The notes under the pieces are model-generated. The model saw nothing but the letters and a program-made list of their open reading frames with translations. It did not search any database and was not told where the DNA came from. DNA of 64,000 nucleotides. Origin: Trinickia dinghuensis. Its GTDB lineage: Bacteria; Pseudomonadota; Gammaproteobacteria; Burkholderiales; Burkholderiaceae. Positions 1-10,989 of the stretch are shown here, one piece after another. The first letter of the stretch is position 1. Every line of letters begins with the position of its first letter. The position numbers and the translations under genes are program-made. The stretch covers positions 1-64,000 of the forward strand of contig NZ_QRGA01000018.1 of the NCBI RefSeq assembly GCF_003367175.1, read 5' to 3'.

Positions 1-1
1 C

Positions 2-172
2 TGCCCCGCGGCTGTCTATGAGTTCGCCAAGAACGAGGATGGCACCGATCGCCTTGTCATCAATGCGCAGAACTGCGTGCATTGCAAGACGTGCGACATC
101 AAGGACCCGACGCAAAACATCGTCTGGGTCACGCCCGAAGGCGGCGGCGGGCCGAACTACGCGAATATGTAA
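2..172 (+). CDS. Electron transfer flavoprotein-ubiquinone oxidoreductase, C-terminal fragment
   Basis: This is the last 56 codons of a gene that begins before the window. The peptide contains the closely spaced cysteines CPAAVYEF and [13 protein letters not shown] and ends [15 protein letters not shown]. That is the C-terminal 4Fe-4S domain of ETF:ubiquinone oxidoreductase (ETF-QO, FixX-like tail). In this family the cluster takes electrons from reduced ETF, and FAD passes them to membrane ubiquinone during fatty-acid and amino-acid oxidation. The stop TAA is followed 24 bases later by a strong intrinsic terminator. Only the tail is visible, so nothing can be said about the FAD and quinone domains. 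Confidence 0.85.
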   Translation, partial: CPAAVYEFAKNEDGTDRLVINAQNCVHCKTCDIKDPTQNIVWVTPEGGGGPNYANM

Positions 173-196
173 GGAAAAGAGCCGCGTACTGAACCG

Positions 197-240
197 CACC
201 CCAAAAGTTGGACACCGATCCAACCTTTGGGGTGTTTTTC
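197..240 (+). terminator. Intrinsic terminator after the ETF-QO gene
   Basis: The arms CACCCCAAAaGTTGGA and TCCAACcTTTGGGGTG pair almost perfectly around the short loop CACCGA, and a run of five T follows. It lies just after the ETF-QO stop, oriented to end that transcript. The arm sequence resembles the terminal inverted repeats of IS3-type elements; see findings. Confidence 0.85.
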
Positions 241-280
241 ATCGGGAAGTACAGCGCGCAGTTTCAGCAGCCCACTCGAA

Positions 281-1381
281 TCAAGGTGCGCTGGCGGCAA
301 TCTTCGGCGTGGCCACGTTCACATCGCCGCACTGCGCACGATGACGCAACGCGTGATCGATCAACACGAGCGCCAGCATGGCCTCGGCGATCGGCGTCGC
401 GCGAATGCCGACGCACGGGTCGTGCCGCCCGAACGTCTCGACGACGGCCGGCGTGCCTTCCTTGTCGATCGAGCGGCGCGCCGTGCGAATGCTCGAGGTC
501 GGCTTGATCGCGATCGATACGGTGATGTCCTGCCCCGTCGAAATGCCGCCGAGTACGCCGCCCGCACGATTGCCGACGAAGCCCTCGGGCGTCAGCTCAT
601 CGCCATGAACCGAGCCGCGCTGCGCGACGCTTGCGAAGCCGGCACCGATCTCGACGCCCTTCACGGCATTGATACCCATCATCGCGTGGGCAATGTCGGC
701 ATCCAGACGATCGAACAGCGGCTCGCCCCAGCCGGCCGGCACACCCGTAGCCACGGCGTTGATGCGCGCGCCGATCGAATCGCCGTCCTTGCGCAGCGCA
801 TCCATATAGGCCTCGAGTTGCGGCACGATCTGCGCATTCGGCGCGAAGAACGGGTTTTCGGATACATGCGACCAATCGACGAACGGAATGTCGATCTCGC
901 CGAGCGCGCTCATATAGCCGCGCACCTCGACGCCGAATTTCTCGCGCAGCCATTTCTTCGCGACGGCGCCAGCCGCGACAGTCGGTGCCGTCAGCCGCGC
1001 CGACGAACGCCCGCCGCCGCGATAGTCGCGCACGCCGTACTTTTGCCAGTAGGTGTAATCGGCATGCCCGGGACGGAACGTTTGGGCGATGTTGCCGTAG
1101 TCCTTGCTGCGCTGATCGGTATTACGGATCAACAGCGCAATCGGCGCGCCCGTGGTGATGCCTTCGAACACGCCCGAGAGAATCTCGACCTTGTCGTCTT
1201 CCTGGCGCTGCGTCACGTGCCGCGACGTGCCGGGCTTGCGGCGATCGAGTTCGCCCTGGATGTCGGCCTCGGAAATCGCCATGCCCGGGGGGCAACCGTC
1301 GATCACGCAGCCGATGGCCGGCCCGTGCGACTCGCCGAACGTCGTGACGGTGAAGAGCGTGCCGATAGTATTGCCGGACAT
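281..1381 (-). CDS. aroC: Chorismate synthase
   Basis: AroC makes chorismate from 5-enolpyruvylshikimate-3-phosphate using reduced FMN, the last shared step to aromatic amino acids and folate. The 366-residue product starts [20 protein letters not shown], the conserved N-terminus carrying the GESHG active-site signature. It continues with [10 protein letters not shown], the basic loop that binds phosphate, and the central [10 protein letters not shown] motif. The open frame extends ten codons further upstream, but the conserved N-terminus sets the start at 1381, with a GAGG purine stretch about nine bases before it. Length is normal for the family. Its 3' end faces the terminator at 197-240, so it converges with ETF-QO. 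The minus-strand genes at 1.5-3.9 kb lie upstream in the same direction. Confidence 0.97.
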   Translation of the reverse strand: MSGNTIGTLFTVTTFGESHGPAIGCVIDGCPPGMAISEADIQGELDRRKPGTSRHVTQRQEDDKVEILSGVFEGITTGAPIALLIRNTDQRSKDYGNIAQTFRPGHADYTYWQKYGVRDYRGGGRSSARLTAPTVAAGAVAKKWLREKFGVEVRGYMSALGEIDIPFVDWSHVSENPFFAPNAQIVPQLEAYMDALRKDGDSIGARINAVATGVPAGWGEPLFDRLDADIAHAMMGINAVKGVEIGAGFASVAQRGSVHGDELTPEGFVGNRAGGVLGGISTGQDITVSIAIKPTSSIRTARRSIDKEGTPAVVETFGRHDPCVGIRATPIAEAMLALVLIDHALRHRAQCGDVNVATPKIAASAP

Positions 1382-1538
1382 GGAGGTGGCCTCGGGAGAA
1401 GTATTGAGCAAAGCGATATTATGCCCTGCCCCGTGCCCGAGACGTCCTGTGGCCGTGCGATAGACGTCCTACAGCGTCCCATCGCCGCCGCATCGGCACC
1501 GTCCTAGGTTCGGCCGGCGGCGGGCTCCGACGGGCTCG

Positions 1539-3476
1539 CTAGCGCCGTGCCCCGCGCAGCTCGGCAACGATGGACTGCAGCGCCTCGGGGGTGGCCGCCC
1601 CCGGTTCGAGCGGCTCGGCCACGGCCAGCGTCAGACGGCTCATCACGCCCTTGTTCACCGGGCGCGGCCAATGCGCATCGGCGTGACGCGAAAACACGCT
1701 GCCCCACAGGCCGCGCAGCGCCATCGGAATGACGGGCACGGGCGTGCGCTCGAGGATCTGCGTCACACCGTGGCGGAACGTGTTCAACTCACCATCGCGG
1801 GTAATCTTCCCCTCGGGAAAGATGCAGACCAGTTCACCCTCGGCCAACGCCTGCGCGCATGCGTCGTAAGCCTTGGCGAGCATCGCCGGGTCATCGTGCG
1901 CGGGCGCGATCGGGATGGCTTTTGCATGACGAAAAAGCCAGCCCGCAACCGGCGAGCGAAAGATCCGGTAATCCATGACGAATCGAATCGGCCTCGGACT
2001 CTCGGCCATGATCACGACCGCATCGACATAGCTCACGTGATTGCAGACAAGCACCGCCGCCCCTTGCTCGGGGATGCGCTCGGCATGCACGAGCCGAATC
2101 CGATAGAACGTATGCACGAGCAGCCACGCAACGAACCGCAGCAGGAACTCAGGCACGAGCGAATAGATATAGGCGGCGACGAGCACGTTCAGCAGCGCGG
2201 TAACCGCGAAGAGCCCGGGGATGCTGACGCCGAGCGAAGTCAGCCCGATCGCCATCAACGCCGAAACGATCATGAAGAACGCGTTGAGAATGTTGTTCGC
2301 CGCAATGATGCGGGCCCGGTGCGTCGGCTGGCACCGGCTTTGGATCAACGCGTAGAGCGGCACGCTGTAGAAGCCGCCGAACATCGCGAGCAGGAACAGA
2401 TCGGCGAGAATCCGCCAATGCCGCGCATGCCCGAGAAACTCCGCGACGCCGATGAGCCGCCCCGTGGGCGCAATGCCGTGGCTGGCCCAGTAGAGATCAA
2501 GCGCGAACACGCTGATGCCGATCGAGCCGAGCGGCACGAGCCCGATTTCGACGCGGCGCTTCGAGAGCCGCTCGCATAGGAGCGAGCCGGTTCCGATCCC
2601 GAGCGAAAACGTGGCGAGTAGTACCGTGACGACATCGGGATCGGCCGACAGAACGTCCTTCGCGTAGCTGAAGAACGACGTCAGGAAAGTCGCGCCGACG
2701 AACCAGAGCCAGGAAATGCCCAGCAAGCTCAAGAAGACGGTGCGGTTCTCCCTCGCGAGCGCCAGGTTACGCCAGGTCTCGGTGATGGGATTCCAGTTGA
2801 TCCGCAGTTCCGGCTGCGACGAGGGCGAGGCGGGCACCCGGCTCGAAGTGGCGCGCCCGGCCAGCGCCACGGCGAGGCACACGCCGGCCAGCAGCCACGC
2901 GCCGTGCACGGGTGCGGCCGCGGCGGCGCCGCCGATGATCGTGCCGATCAGAATCGCCACGAACGTACCCATCTCGAACAGGCCGTTGCCGCCGACGAGT
3001 TCGCGGTCGTCCAGATGCTGCGGCAGATAGGCGTACTTGACGGGCCCGAACAGCGTCGAATGCACCCCCATCAAGAGCGTGCAAAGGTAGAGCAGCGGCG
3101 CATGGTGGGTGACGAAACCGGCCCCACCGATCAGCATCACGGCGATCTCGAACGTCTTCACGAAGCGCGTGAGCGTCGCTTTGTCGTATTTATCAGCGAT
3201 CTGCCCCGAGGTGGCCGACAACAGCACGAAGGGCAAGATGAAAATTGCCGAGATCAGGAAGGCGGCCGTCTTCGCATCGACGCCCGAAAAACGGGCGGTT
3301 TGATAGGTCACGAGCGAAGTGAAGCCCACCTTGAAAACGTTATCGTTCAGCGCGCCGAGAAATTGCGTCCAGAAGAAAGGAGCGAATCTCCGCTCGCGAA
3401 AAAGCGAGAATTGAGAGGGATGTTCGCGCGGCGCGCGCCCCGGCGCCGAGGCAGCGGGCAACGGTTGGTCGCTCAT
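1539..3476 (-). CDS. MFS (LplT-like) transporter fused to PlsC-type acyltransferase
   Basis: The 645-residue protein has two parts. Residues about 30-425 are a multi-pass major facilitator domain beginning FFWTQFLGALNDNVFK, the signature of the LplT lysophospholipid-flippase family. Residues about 450-645 are a 1-acylglycerol-phosphate acyltransferase domain with the catalytic NHVSYVD box near residue 478 and the FPEGKITRDGE box near 553. By analogy with Aas/LplT it should flip lysophospholipid inward and re-acylate it at the inner membrane. The acyl-ACP synthetase domain of larger Aas fusions is absent, so the acyl donor is probably acyl-ACP or acyl-CoA made elsewhere. It starts three bases after the stop of the upstream CBS gene, so the two are likely cotranscribed. 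Confidence 0.85.
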   Translation of the reverse strand: MSDQPLPAASAPGRAPREHPSQFSLFRERRFAPFFWTQFLGALNDNVFKVGFTSLVTYQTARFSGVDAKTAAFLISAIFILPFVLLSATSGQIADKYDKATLTRFVKTFEIAVMLIGGAGFVTHHAPLLYLCTLLMGVHSTLFGPVKYAYLPQHLDDRELVGGNGLFEMGTFVAILIGTIIGGAAAAAPVHGAWLLAGVCLAVALAGRATSSRVPASPSSQPELRINWNPITETWRNLALARENRTVFLSLLGISWLWFVGATFLTSFFSYAKDVLSADPDVVTVLLATFSLGIGTGSLLCERLSKRRVEIGLVPLGSIGISVFALDLYWASHGIAPTGRLIGVAEFLGHARHWRILADLFLLAMFGGFYSVPLYALIQSRCQPTHRARIIAANNILNAFFMIVSALMAIGLTSLGVSIPGLFAVTALLNVLVAAYIYSLVPEFLLRFVAWLLVHTFYRIRLVHAERIPEQGAAVLVCNHVSYVDAVVIMAESPRPIRFVMDYRIFRSPVAGWLFRHAKAIPIAPAHDDPAMLAKAYDACAQALAEGELVCIFPEGKITRDGELNTFRHGVTQILERTPVPVIPMALRGLWGSVFSRHADAHWPRPVNKGVMSRLTLAVAEPLEPGAATPEALQSIVAELRGARR

Positions 3477-3479
3477 GCG

Positions 3480-3938
3480 TCAGCGCGTCTCCGTAGACTG
3501 CCCTTCCTCGGGCCAATCGCGGATGTACGCCTTCAGCATCCGGTTCTCGAAGCCTTGTTCCTCGACGACGGCCTTGGCCACGTCGTAGAACGAGATCACA
3601 CCCATCAGCGTCCGGTTTTCGATGACCGGCAGATAGCGGACGTGATGCTCGAGCATCATGCGCCGCACTTCATTCACGTCCGTTTCCGGGGTGCACGTGA
3701 TCGGATGATCGTCCATGACCTTGCGGATCGTGACCGAGCCGACGCTGCCGTCGTTCTTCTTCAGCGTGAGAATGATTTCGCGGAACGTCAGCATGCCGAC
3801 GAGATCGCCGAATTCCATGACGACGAGCGAGCCGATGTCATGTTCGGCCATCGTATTCACCGCATCGTGCAGCGCGGTATCGGGCGTGACCGTAAACAAG
3901 GTATTGCCCTTGACCTTCAGGATGTCGCTGACTCTCAT
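3480..3938 (-). CDS. Tandem CBS-domain protein
   Basis: A small soluble protein of 152 residues built almost entirely of two CBS motifs: MRVSDILKVKGNTLFTVTPD opens the first, and KVMDDHPITCTPETDVNEV opens the second near residue 75. Paired CBS domains form a Bateman module that binds adenosyl nucleotides and senses energy state; no catalytic domain is attached. The open frame runs 37 codons further upstream, but ATG at 3938 is preceded by GGGAGAGA and matches the usual N-terminus of stand-alone CBS proteins. It sits directly ahead of the MFS-acyltransferase gene (3-base gap) and diverges from the sulfhydrylase gene. The ligand and any physical partner are unknown. Confidence 0.85.
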   Translation of the reverse strand: MRVSDILKVKGNTLFTVTPDTALHDAVNTMAEHDIGSLVVMEFGDLVGMLTFREIILTLKKNDGSVGSVTIRKVMDDHPITCTPETDVNEVRRMMLEHHVRYLPVIENRTLMGVISFYDVAKAVVEEQGFENRMLKAYIRDWPEEGQSTETR

Positions 3939-4119
3939 GTCTCTCTCCCGGTGATGCTTGAGTGGATCGGCCGATCCTATCGGAAAGACCTGTAAAAAGA
4001 AAGCGAGGCGCCCACCAACCGGACCGGCGCGCTGGAGCGCCGCCCCCATTCGATCGGGCGCCGGCCGATGTTACGATGGCCGCCACCGTAACCTTTGCCG
4101 GCCCCGCCCGGCCGATGTC

Positions 4120-5457
4120 ATGTCCGCCAACCGCTTCGATACGCTCGCGCTGCATGCCGGCGCGGCCCCCGATCCCGCGACGGGCGCGCGCGCCACGCCC
4201 ATCTATCAAAGCACGGCCTTCGTCTTCCGCGACGCGGATCACGCAGCGGCCCTGTTCAACATGGAGCGCGCCGGCCACGTCTATTCGCGCCTCTCGAATC
4301 CGACGGTCGCCGTCTTCGAGGAGCGCGTCGCCGCGCTCGAGAACGGCGTCGGCGCGATCGGCACCGCGAGCGGCCAGGCCGCGCTGCATCTGGCCATCGT
4401 CACGCTGATGGGCGCAGGATCGCATATCGTCGCCTCGAGCGCGTTGTACGGCGGATCTCACAATTTGCTGCACTACACGCTGCGCCGCTTCGGTATCGAA
4501 ACGACGTTCGTCAAGCCGGGCGATCTGCCCGCCTGGCGTGCGGCCGTGCGCCCGAATACGCGCCTATTCCTGGGCGAAACGCTCGGCAATCCGAATCTGG
4601 ACGTACTCGATATCGCGGCGCTCGCCGAAATCGCGCACGCCCATTCGATTCCGCTGCTCGTCGACTCGACGTTTACGACACCGTTCCTGATCAAACCCTT
4701 CGAGCATGGCGCCGATTTCGTCTATCACTCGGCGACGAAATTCCTCGGCGGCCACGGCACGACCATCGGCGGCGTGCTCGTTGACGGCGGCACGTTCGAT
4801 TTCACCGCGTCGGGCCGGTTTCCGGAATTCACCGAACCCTACGACGGCTTTCACGGCATGGTCTTCGCCGAGGAAAGCACCGTCGCGCCGTTCCTGCTGC
4901 GCGCCCGCCGCGAAGGGCTGCGCGATTTCGGCGCCTGCCTGCATCCTCAAGCCGCGTGGCAGCTGCTGCAGGGCATCGAAACCTTGCCGCTGCGGATGGA
5001 GCGGCACGTCGCGAACACGCGCAAGGTTGTCGAGTTCCTCGCCGCGCAGCCGGCCGTCGAATCGGTTGCCTACCCCGAACTCGAGTCGCATCCCGACCAT
5101 GCGCTCGCCAAGCGCCTGCTGCCGCGAGGCGCCGGCGCGGTTGTCAGCTTCAATTTGCGCGGCGATCGCGCGGCCGGCCGCCGCTTCATCGAAACGCTGA
5201 CGCTGTTCTCCCACCTTGCCAACGTAGGCGACGTACGTTCGCTCGTCATCCATCCGGCGTCGACGACGCATTTCCGCATGGATGCCGCCGCGCTCGCCGC
5301 CGCGGGCATCGCAGAGGGCACGATCCGGCTTTCGATTGGCCTGGAGGACCCCGACGACCTGATCGACGATCTCAAGCGCGCCCTGAAAGCCGCAAGCAAG
5401 AGCGAGGGCAAACCCGGTCCGAGCTCCGGCGCACCCTCGGCGAAGGAGCCGGCATGA
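4120..5457 (+). CDS. metY: O-acetylhomoserine sulfhydrylase (PLP-dependent, Cys/Met metabolism)
   Basis: This 445-residue enzyme of the Cys/Met-metabolism PLP family should form homocysteine from an activated homoserine and sulfide. The start LALHAGAAPDPATGARATPI and the segment GNPNLDVLDI are typical of the MetY (O-acetylhomoserine) branch. The PLP lysine is in SATKFLGGHGTT, near residue 207. MetZ (O-succinylhomoserine) is the main alternative, and I cannot exclude it by eye. The open frame runs 54 codons further upstream, but family alignment favours ATG at 4120. The stop overlaps the next gene's ATG in an ATGA junction, so the two are translationally coupled. The last 25 residues are low-complexity and probably disordered. 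Confidence 0.88.
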   Translation: MSANRFDTLALHAGAAPDPATGARATPIYQSTAFVFRDADHAAALFNMERAGHVYSRLSNPTVAVFEERVAALENGVGAIGTASGQAALHLAIVTLMGAGSHIVASSALYGGSHNLLHYTLRRFGIETTFVKPGDLPAWRAAVRPNTRLFLGETLGNPNLDVLDIAALAEIAHAHSIPLLVDSTFTTPFLIKPFEHGADFVYHSATKFLGGHGTTIGGVLVDGGTFDFTASGRFPEFTEPYDGFHGMVFAEESTVAPFLLRARREGLRDFGACLHPQAAWQLLQGIETLPLRMERHVANTRKVVEFLAAQPAVESVAYPELESHPDHALAKRLLPRGAGAVVSFNLRGDRAAGRRFIETLTLFSHLANVGDVRSLVIHPASTTHFRMDAAALAAAGIAEGTIRLSIGLEDPDDLIDDLKRALKAASKSEGKPGPSSGAPSAKEPA

Positions 5458-6290
5458 ACCTGACCGTCCAAGGCAAGACCGCCTATGCCTACACCGGCGG
5501 CAAGCGCTTCGACCCGGTGCTGCCGACAGCCGTCTTCGTGCACGGCGCCCAGCACGACCACAGCGTCTGGGCCCTGCAAAGCCGCTACTTCGCGCATCAC
5601 GGCTTGAACGTGCTCGCCGTCGATCTGCCCGGCCACTGCCGCAGCGAAGGGCCGGCGAAGACGTCGATCGAGGCGCTGGCCGACTGGCTCGCCGATCTGC
5701 TCGACGCCGCGGGCGCGCCCGGCGCGCTCGTCATCGGGCACAGCATGGGCTCGCTCGTGGCGCTCGATTTCGCGGCCCGGTACCCGGCTCGCGCATTGGG
5801 CGCCGCGCTCGTGGCGACGGCGGTGCCCATGGCCGTCTCCGACGCGCTGCTCGACGCCGCGCTCAATCGCGAACCCGAGGCGATCGAGCTCGTGAACCGC
5901 TGGTCGCACTCGACGATCGCCGCCAAGCCGTCGTGCCCGGCGCCGGGCTTCTGGCTGCACGGCGTCAATCAACGCCTGATGGAACGCGTTTCGGCGCGCG
6001 GCGAACCGAACCTGTTCCACACCGACTTCGCCGCGTGCAACGGCTACGCGCACGGCCTGGAACGGGCCGCGCAAGTGCGCTGCCCGGTGCGTCTCGTGTT
6101 GGGCGCAAAGGACATGATGACGCCCGCGCGCGCTACCCGTGCGCTCGTCGACGCGCTCAAAGCCGCGGGCGCGCCCGTGGACGTCGTCACGCTGGACGCC
6201 GGGCACGCGCTGATGAGCGAGCAGCCCGACGGCACGCTGGACGCGGTTTATACGTTCGCGCGATCGGCCGCCGCGATGCAACGGACTTGA
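5454..6290 (+). CDS. Alpha/beta hydrolase
   Basis: A 278-residue alpha/beta hydrolase. The oxyanion segment is VFVHGAQHDHSVW near residue 30. The nucleophile elbow is GHSMGS near residue 100. The acid lies in GAKDMMTPARA, and the catalytic histidine in LDAGHALMSEQP near the C-terminus, giving a complete Ser-Asp-His triad. There is no signal peptide, so it should be cytoplasmic. The start ATG overlaps the stop of the sulfhydrylase gene by four bases, with GGAG just upstream. Coupling to a homocysteine-forming enzyme could mean a role in activated homoserine metabolism, but that is context only; the substrate is not evident from the sequence. Confidence 0.85.
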   Translation: MNLTVQGKTAYAYTGGKRFDPVLPTAVFVHGAQHDHSVWALQSRYFAHHGLNVLAVDLPGHCRSEGPAKTSIEALADWLADLLDAAGAPGALVIGHSMGSLVALDFAARYPARALGAALVATAVPMAVSDALLDAALNREPEAIELVNRWSHSTIAAKPSCPAPGFWLHGVNQRLMERVSARGEPNLFHTDFAACNGYAHGLERAAQVRCPVRLVLGAKDMMTPARATRALVDALKAAGAPVDVVTLDAGHALMSEQPDGTLDAVYTFARSAAAMQRT

Positions 6291-6492
6291 CGATACGCGG
6301 GCGAAGGCGGCTTCGCCATTAGACCGAACGGCCGAGTTGCACCTTCGCCGCGATCGCCGGACAATGGTTTCGTCAGCCGGGCGTTTTGGCGGCAGCGGCG
6401 GCAACTGCAACAGCCGCACCGGCAGATTGCGCATTGCTGCGGTGCAACTCGCCGCAGCCGATGCGCCTCACCCGCGCAAAACGGAGGAAGCG

Positions 6493-6813
6493 ATGAGTCA
6501 CGGTGCTCACACGGTCCAATTCGCAAGCTTCGCCGAGTTCTATCCGTTCTACCTCGGCGAGCACCGCAACACGGTCTGCCGCCGCCTGCATTTCGTCGGC
6601 TCGCTCGGCGTGATCGGCTGCTTGGCGATGGCCGTCGCGACGGGCGGCTGGCTCTGGCTGCCGGCCGCCGTCGTGTGCGGCTACGGCTTCGCCTGGATCG
6701 GCCACTTTTTCTTCGAAAAGAACCGTCCCGCCACCTTCCACCATCCGCTTTACAGCTTGATGGGCGACTGGGTGATGTTCAAGGACATCTGCGTGAACAA
6801 GATTCCGCTGTAG
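6493..6813 (+). CDS. DUF962 / Mpo1-like membrane protein
   Basis: A 106-residue protein of the DUF962 (YGL010w/Mpo1-like) family. The signature is FYLGEHRNTVCRRLHFVGS followed by two hydrophobic helices (about residues 37-70) and WIGHFFFEKNRPATFHHPLY. The conserved histidines in the EHxNxxxRxxH, GHFFFE and FHHP motifs are those that bind iron in yeast Mpo1, a dioxygenase that removes one carbon from 2-hydroxy fatty acids. The bacterial role is not established. ATG at 6493 is preceded by a strong GGAGG, which fixes the start. The gene stands alone on this strand, between the hydrolase and the convergent yihY gene. Confidence 0.85.
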   Translation: MSHGAHTVQFASFAEFYPFYLGEHRNTVCRRLHFVGSLGVIGCLAMAVATGGWLWLPAAVVCGYGFAWIGHFFFEKNRPATFHHPLYSLMGDWVMFKDICVNKIPL

Positions 6814-6889
6814 CGGCGCATGGATCACAAGCGTTCGGGCAGCGGGAGGACATTCGCCGTGCGCGCCCCGGCGCGGGGCCCGATCGGAG

Positions 6890-6964
6890 CGGTACGTCGG
6901 CGCCTAGGCGTCCTGGTGCCGATATCGCTCAAGTCCGATGCGGTTACGCTCGGTACGTCGGCGC

Positions 6965-6971
<7 letters not shown>
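6890..6971. repeat. Pair of 21-bp direct repeats, the second carrying the yihY stop codon
   Basis: Identical 21-base copies occupy 6890-6910 and 6951-6971, starting CGGTACGTCG and ending with the perfect palindrome CGCCTAGGCG. They are 61 bp apart, between the convergent DUF962 and yihY genes. The stop codon of yihY (TAG on the minus strand, 6965-6967) lies inside the second palindrome. The core GGTACGTCG recurs at 11822, just before the heptanucleotide array. Confidence 0.8.
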
Positions 6972-9423
<2,452 letters not shown>

Positions 9424-9438
9424 TTCCAGACCACGACC

Positions 9439-10902
9439 ATGACCGACCATCCTTCAAACGCTTCAGTAGCTTCAGCCGCTTCGGCCGATGCCGACGCGTT
9501 CGTCGCCGCCTGCCGCGACGCCATCGGCGCCGCGCATGTTCTCACCGACCCGCACGACACGGCGCCGTTCCTGACCGATTGGCGCCGCCGCTACACAGGT
9601 GCCGCCCGTGCCGTGCTGCGTCCCGGCACAACGCAGGAAGTCGCCGCGATCGTCAAACTTGCGAACACGCATCGCGTCGCGCTCGTGCCGCAAGGCGGCA
9701 ACACCGGGCTCGCGGGCGGTGCGACACCCGATGCCGCGGGCGGTCAAGCCGTCGTGAACCTCGCGCGCCTGAACCGGACGCGCGCGCTCGATCCGTCCAA
9801 CAACACGATTACGGTCGAGGCGGGCGTCGTTCTGGCCGAGGTGCAAAACCAGGCACGCGCGGCGCAGCGTTTGTTCCCGCTCAGCCTCGCCGCGGAAGGC
9901 AGCTGCACGATCGGCGGAAACCTCTCGACCAATGCCGGCGGCACCGCCGTGCTTCGCTACGGCAATACGCGCGAGTTGTGCCTGGGCCTGGAAGTCGTGA
10001 CGCCGCAAGGCGAGATTTGGGATGGCCTGCGTGCGCTGCGCAAGGACAATACGGGCTACGACCTCCGCGATCTGTATATCGGCGCGGAAGGCACGCTCGG
10101 CATCATCACGGCCGCCGTCATGAAGCTGTATCCGCTGCCGGCCGCGAACGTCACAGCACTGGCCGCGCTGCCCTCGCCGCATGCCGCGCTCGATTTTCTC
10201 GCGCTCGCGCATCGCTGCGCGGGCCCGCTGCTGACGGGCTTCGAATTGATGTCCGATTTCTGTCTGCGTCTCGTCGGGAAGCATTTCCCGCAGTTGCGGT
10301 ACCCGTTCGCCGAGCCGCATGCGCAGATCGTGCTGCTCGAACTGTCCGACAACGAAAGCGAAGCCCATGCGCGCACGCTGTTCGAACAGATGATGGAACA
10401 GGCGCTCGAATCGGGCCTCGTCGAGGACGCCGTCGTGGCGGAGAATCTCGCGCAATCGCGCGCGTTCTGGGATCTGCGCGAACATATCCCGCTCGCGCAA
10501 GCCGAGGAAGGCCTGAACGTCAAGCACGACATCGGCGTGCCGATCTCGCGCATCGGCACGTTCATCGAGGAAACCGACGCGGCCATCGCGCAAGCCGTCC
10601 CCGGCGCGCGCATGGTCACGTTCGGCCATCTCGGCGACGGCAACCTCCATTACAACGTTCAGGCGCCCGAAGGCGTCGACGCGCCGGCATTCCTCGCGCA
10701 ATACCAGGCGCCGCTGAACCGTATCGTCTACGACAGCGTGCATCGCCATCACGGTACGTTCAGCGCGGAACATGGCCTTGGGCAGCTCAAAGTCGACGAG
10801 GCGACGCATTACAAGGCGGGCGTCGAGATCGCGCTCATGCGCACGCTCAAGACGGCGTTCGACCCGCTCGGACTGATGAACCCCGGCAAAGTGCTACGCT
10901 AG
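9439..10902 (+). CDS. FAD-linked 2-hydroxyacid dehydrogenase (D2HGDH/GlcD family)
   Basis: The 487-residue protein has an N-terminal PCMH-type FAD-binding domain: LVPQGGNTGLAGGATPD near residue 78, then FPLSLAAEGSCTIGGNLSTN and GNTRELCLGLEVVTP. The FAD-oxidase C-terminal domain ends in GHLGDGNLHYN and HGTFSAEHGLGQLK, whose histidines and glutamate bind the metal and substrate carboxylate. This is the D-2-hydroxyglutarate / D-lactate / glycolate dehydrogenase family. The length and motifs fit D-2-hydroxyglutarate dehydrogenase best, but the exact 2-hydroxyacid cannot be read from sequence. It starts 15 bases after the DUF2069 stop, so it may be the last gene of the same transcript. Confidence 0.87.
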   Translation: MTDHPSNASVASAASADADAFVAACRDAIGAAHVLTDPHDTAPFLTDWRRRYTGAARAVLRPGTTQEVAAIVKLANTHRVALVPQGGNTGLAGGATPDAAGGQAVVNLARLNRTRALDPSNNTITVEAGVVLAEVQNQARAAQRLFPLSLAAEGSCTIGGNLSTNAGGTAVLRYGNTRELCLGLEVVTPQGEIWDGLRALRKDNTGYDLRDLYIGAEGTLGIITAAVMKLYPLPAANVTALAALPSPHAALDFLALAHRCAGPLLTGFELMSDFCLRLVGKHFPQLRYPFAEPHAQIVLLELSDNESEAHARTLFEQMMEQALESGLVEDAVVAENLAQSRAFWDLREHIPLAQAEEGLNVKHDIGVPISRIGTFIEETDAAIAQAVPGARMVTFGHLGDGNLHYNVQAPEGVDAPAFLAQYQAPLNRIVYDSVHRHHGTFSAEHGLGQLKVDEATHYKAGVEIALMRTLKTAFDPLGLMNPGKVLR

Positions 10903-10989
10903 GGCACTAGGCATCATCGAAGGGCGAGCAGCCGTGCAAAACGGTACGGTGCGCGCTCAGCCCCCGCCCATCAAGCCAACGGGTGTCTC

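Noticed and set aside
3958-4119. N-terminal extension of the sulfhydrylase
   Set aside because: The 54 codons before 4120 are basic, unconserved in character and overlap the leader of the divergent CBS gene.
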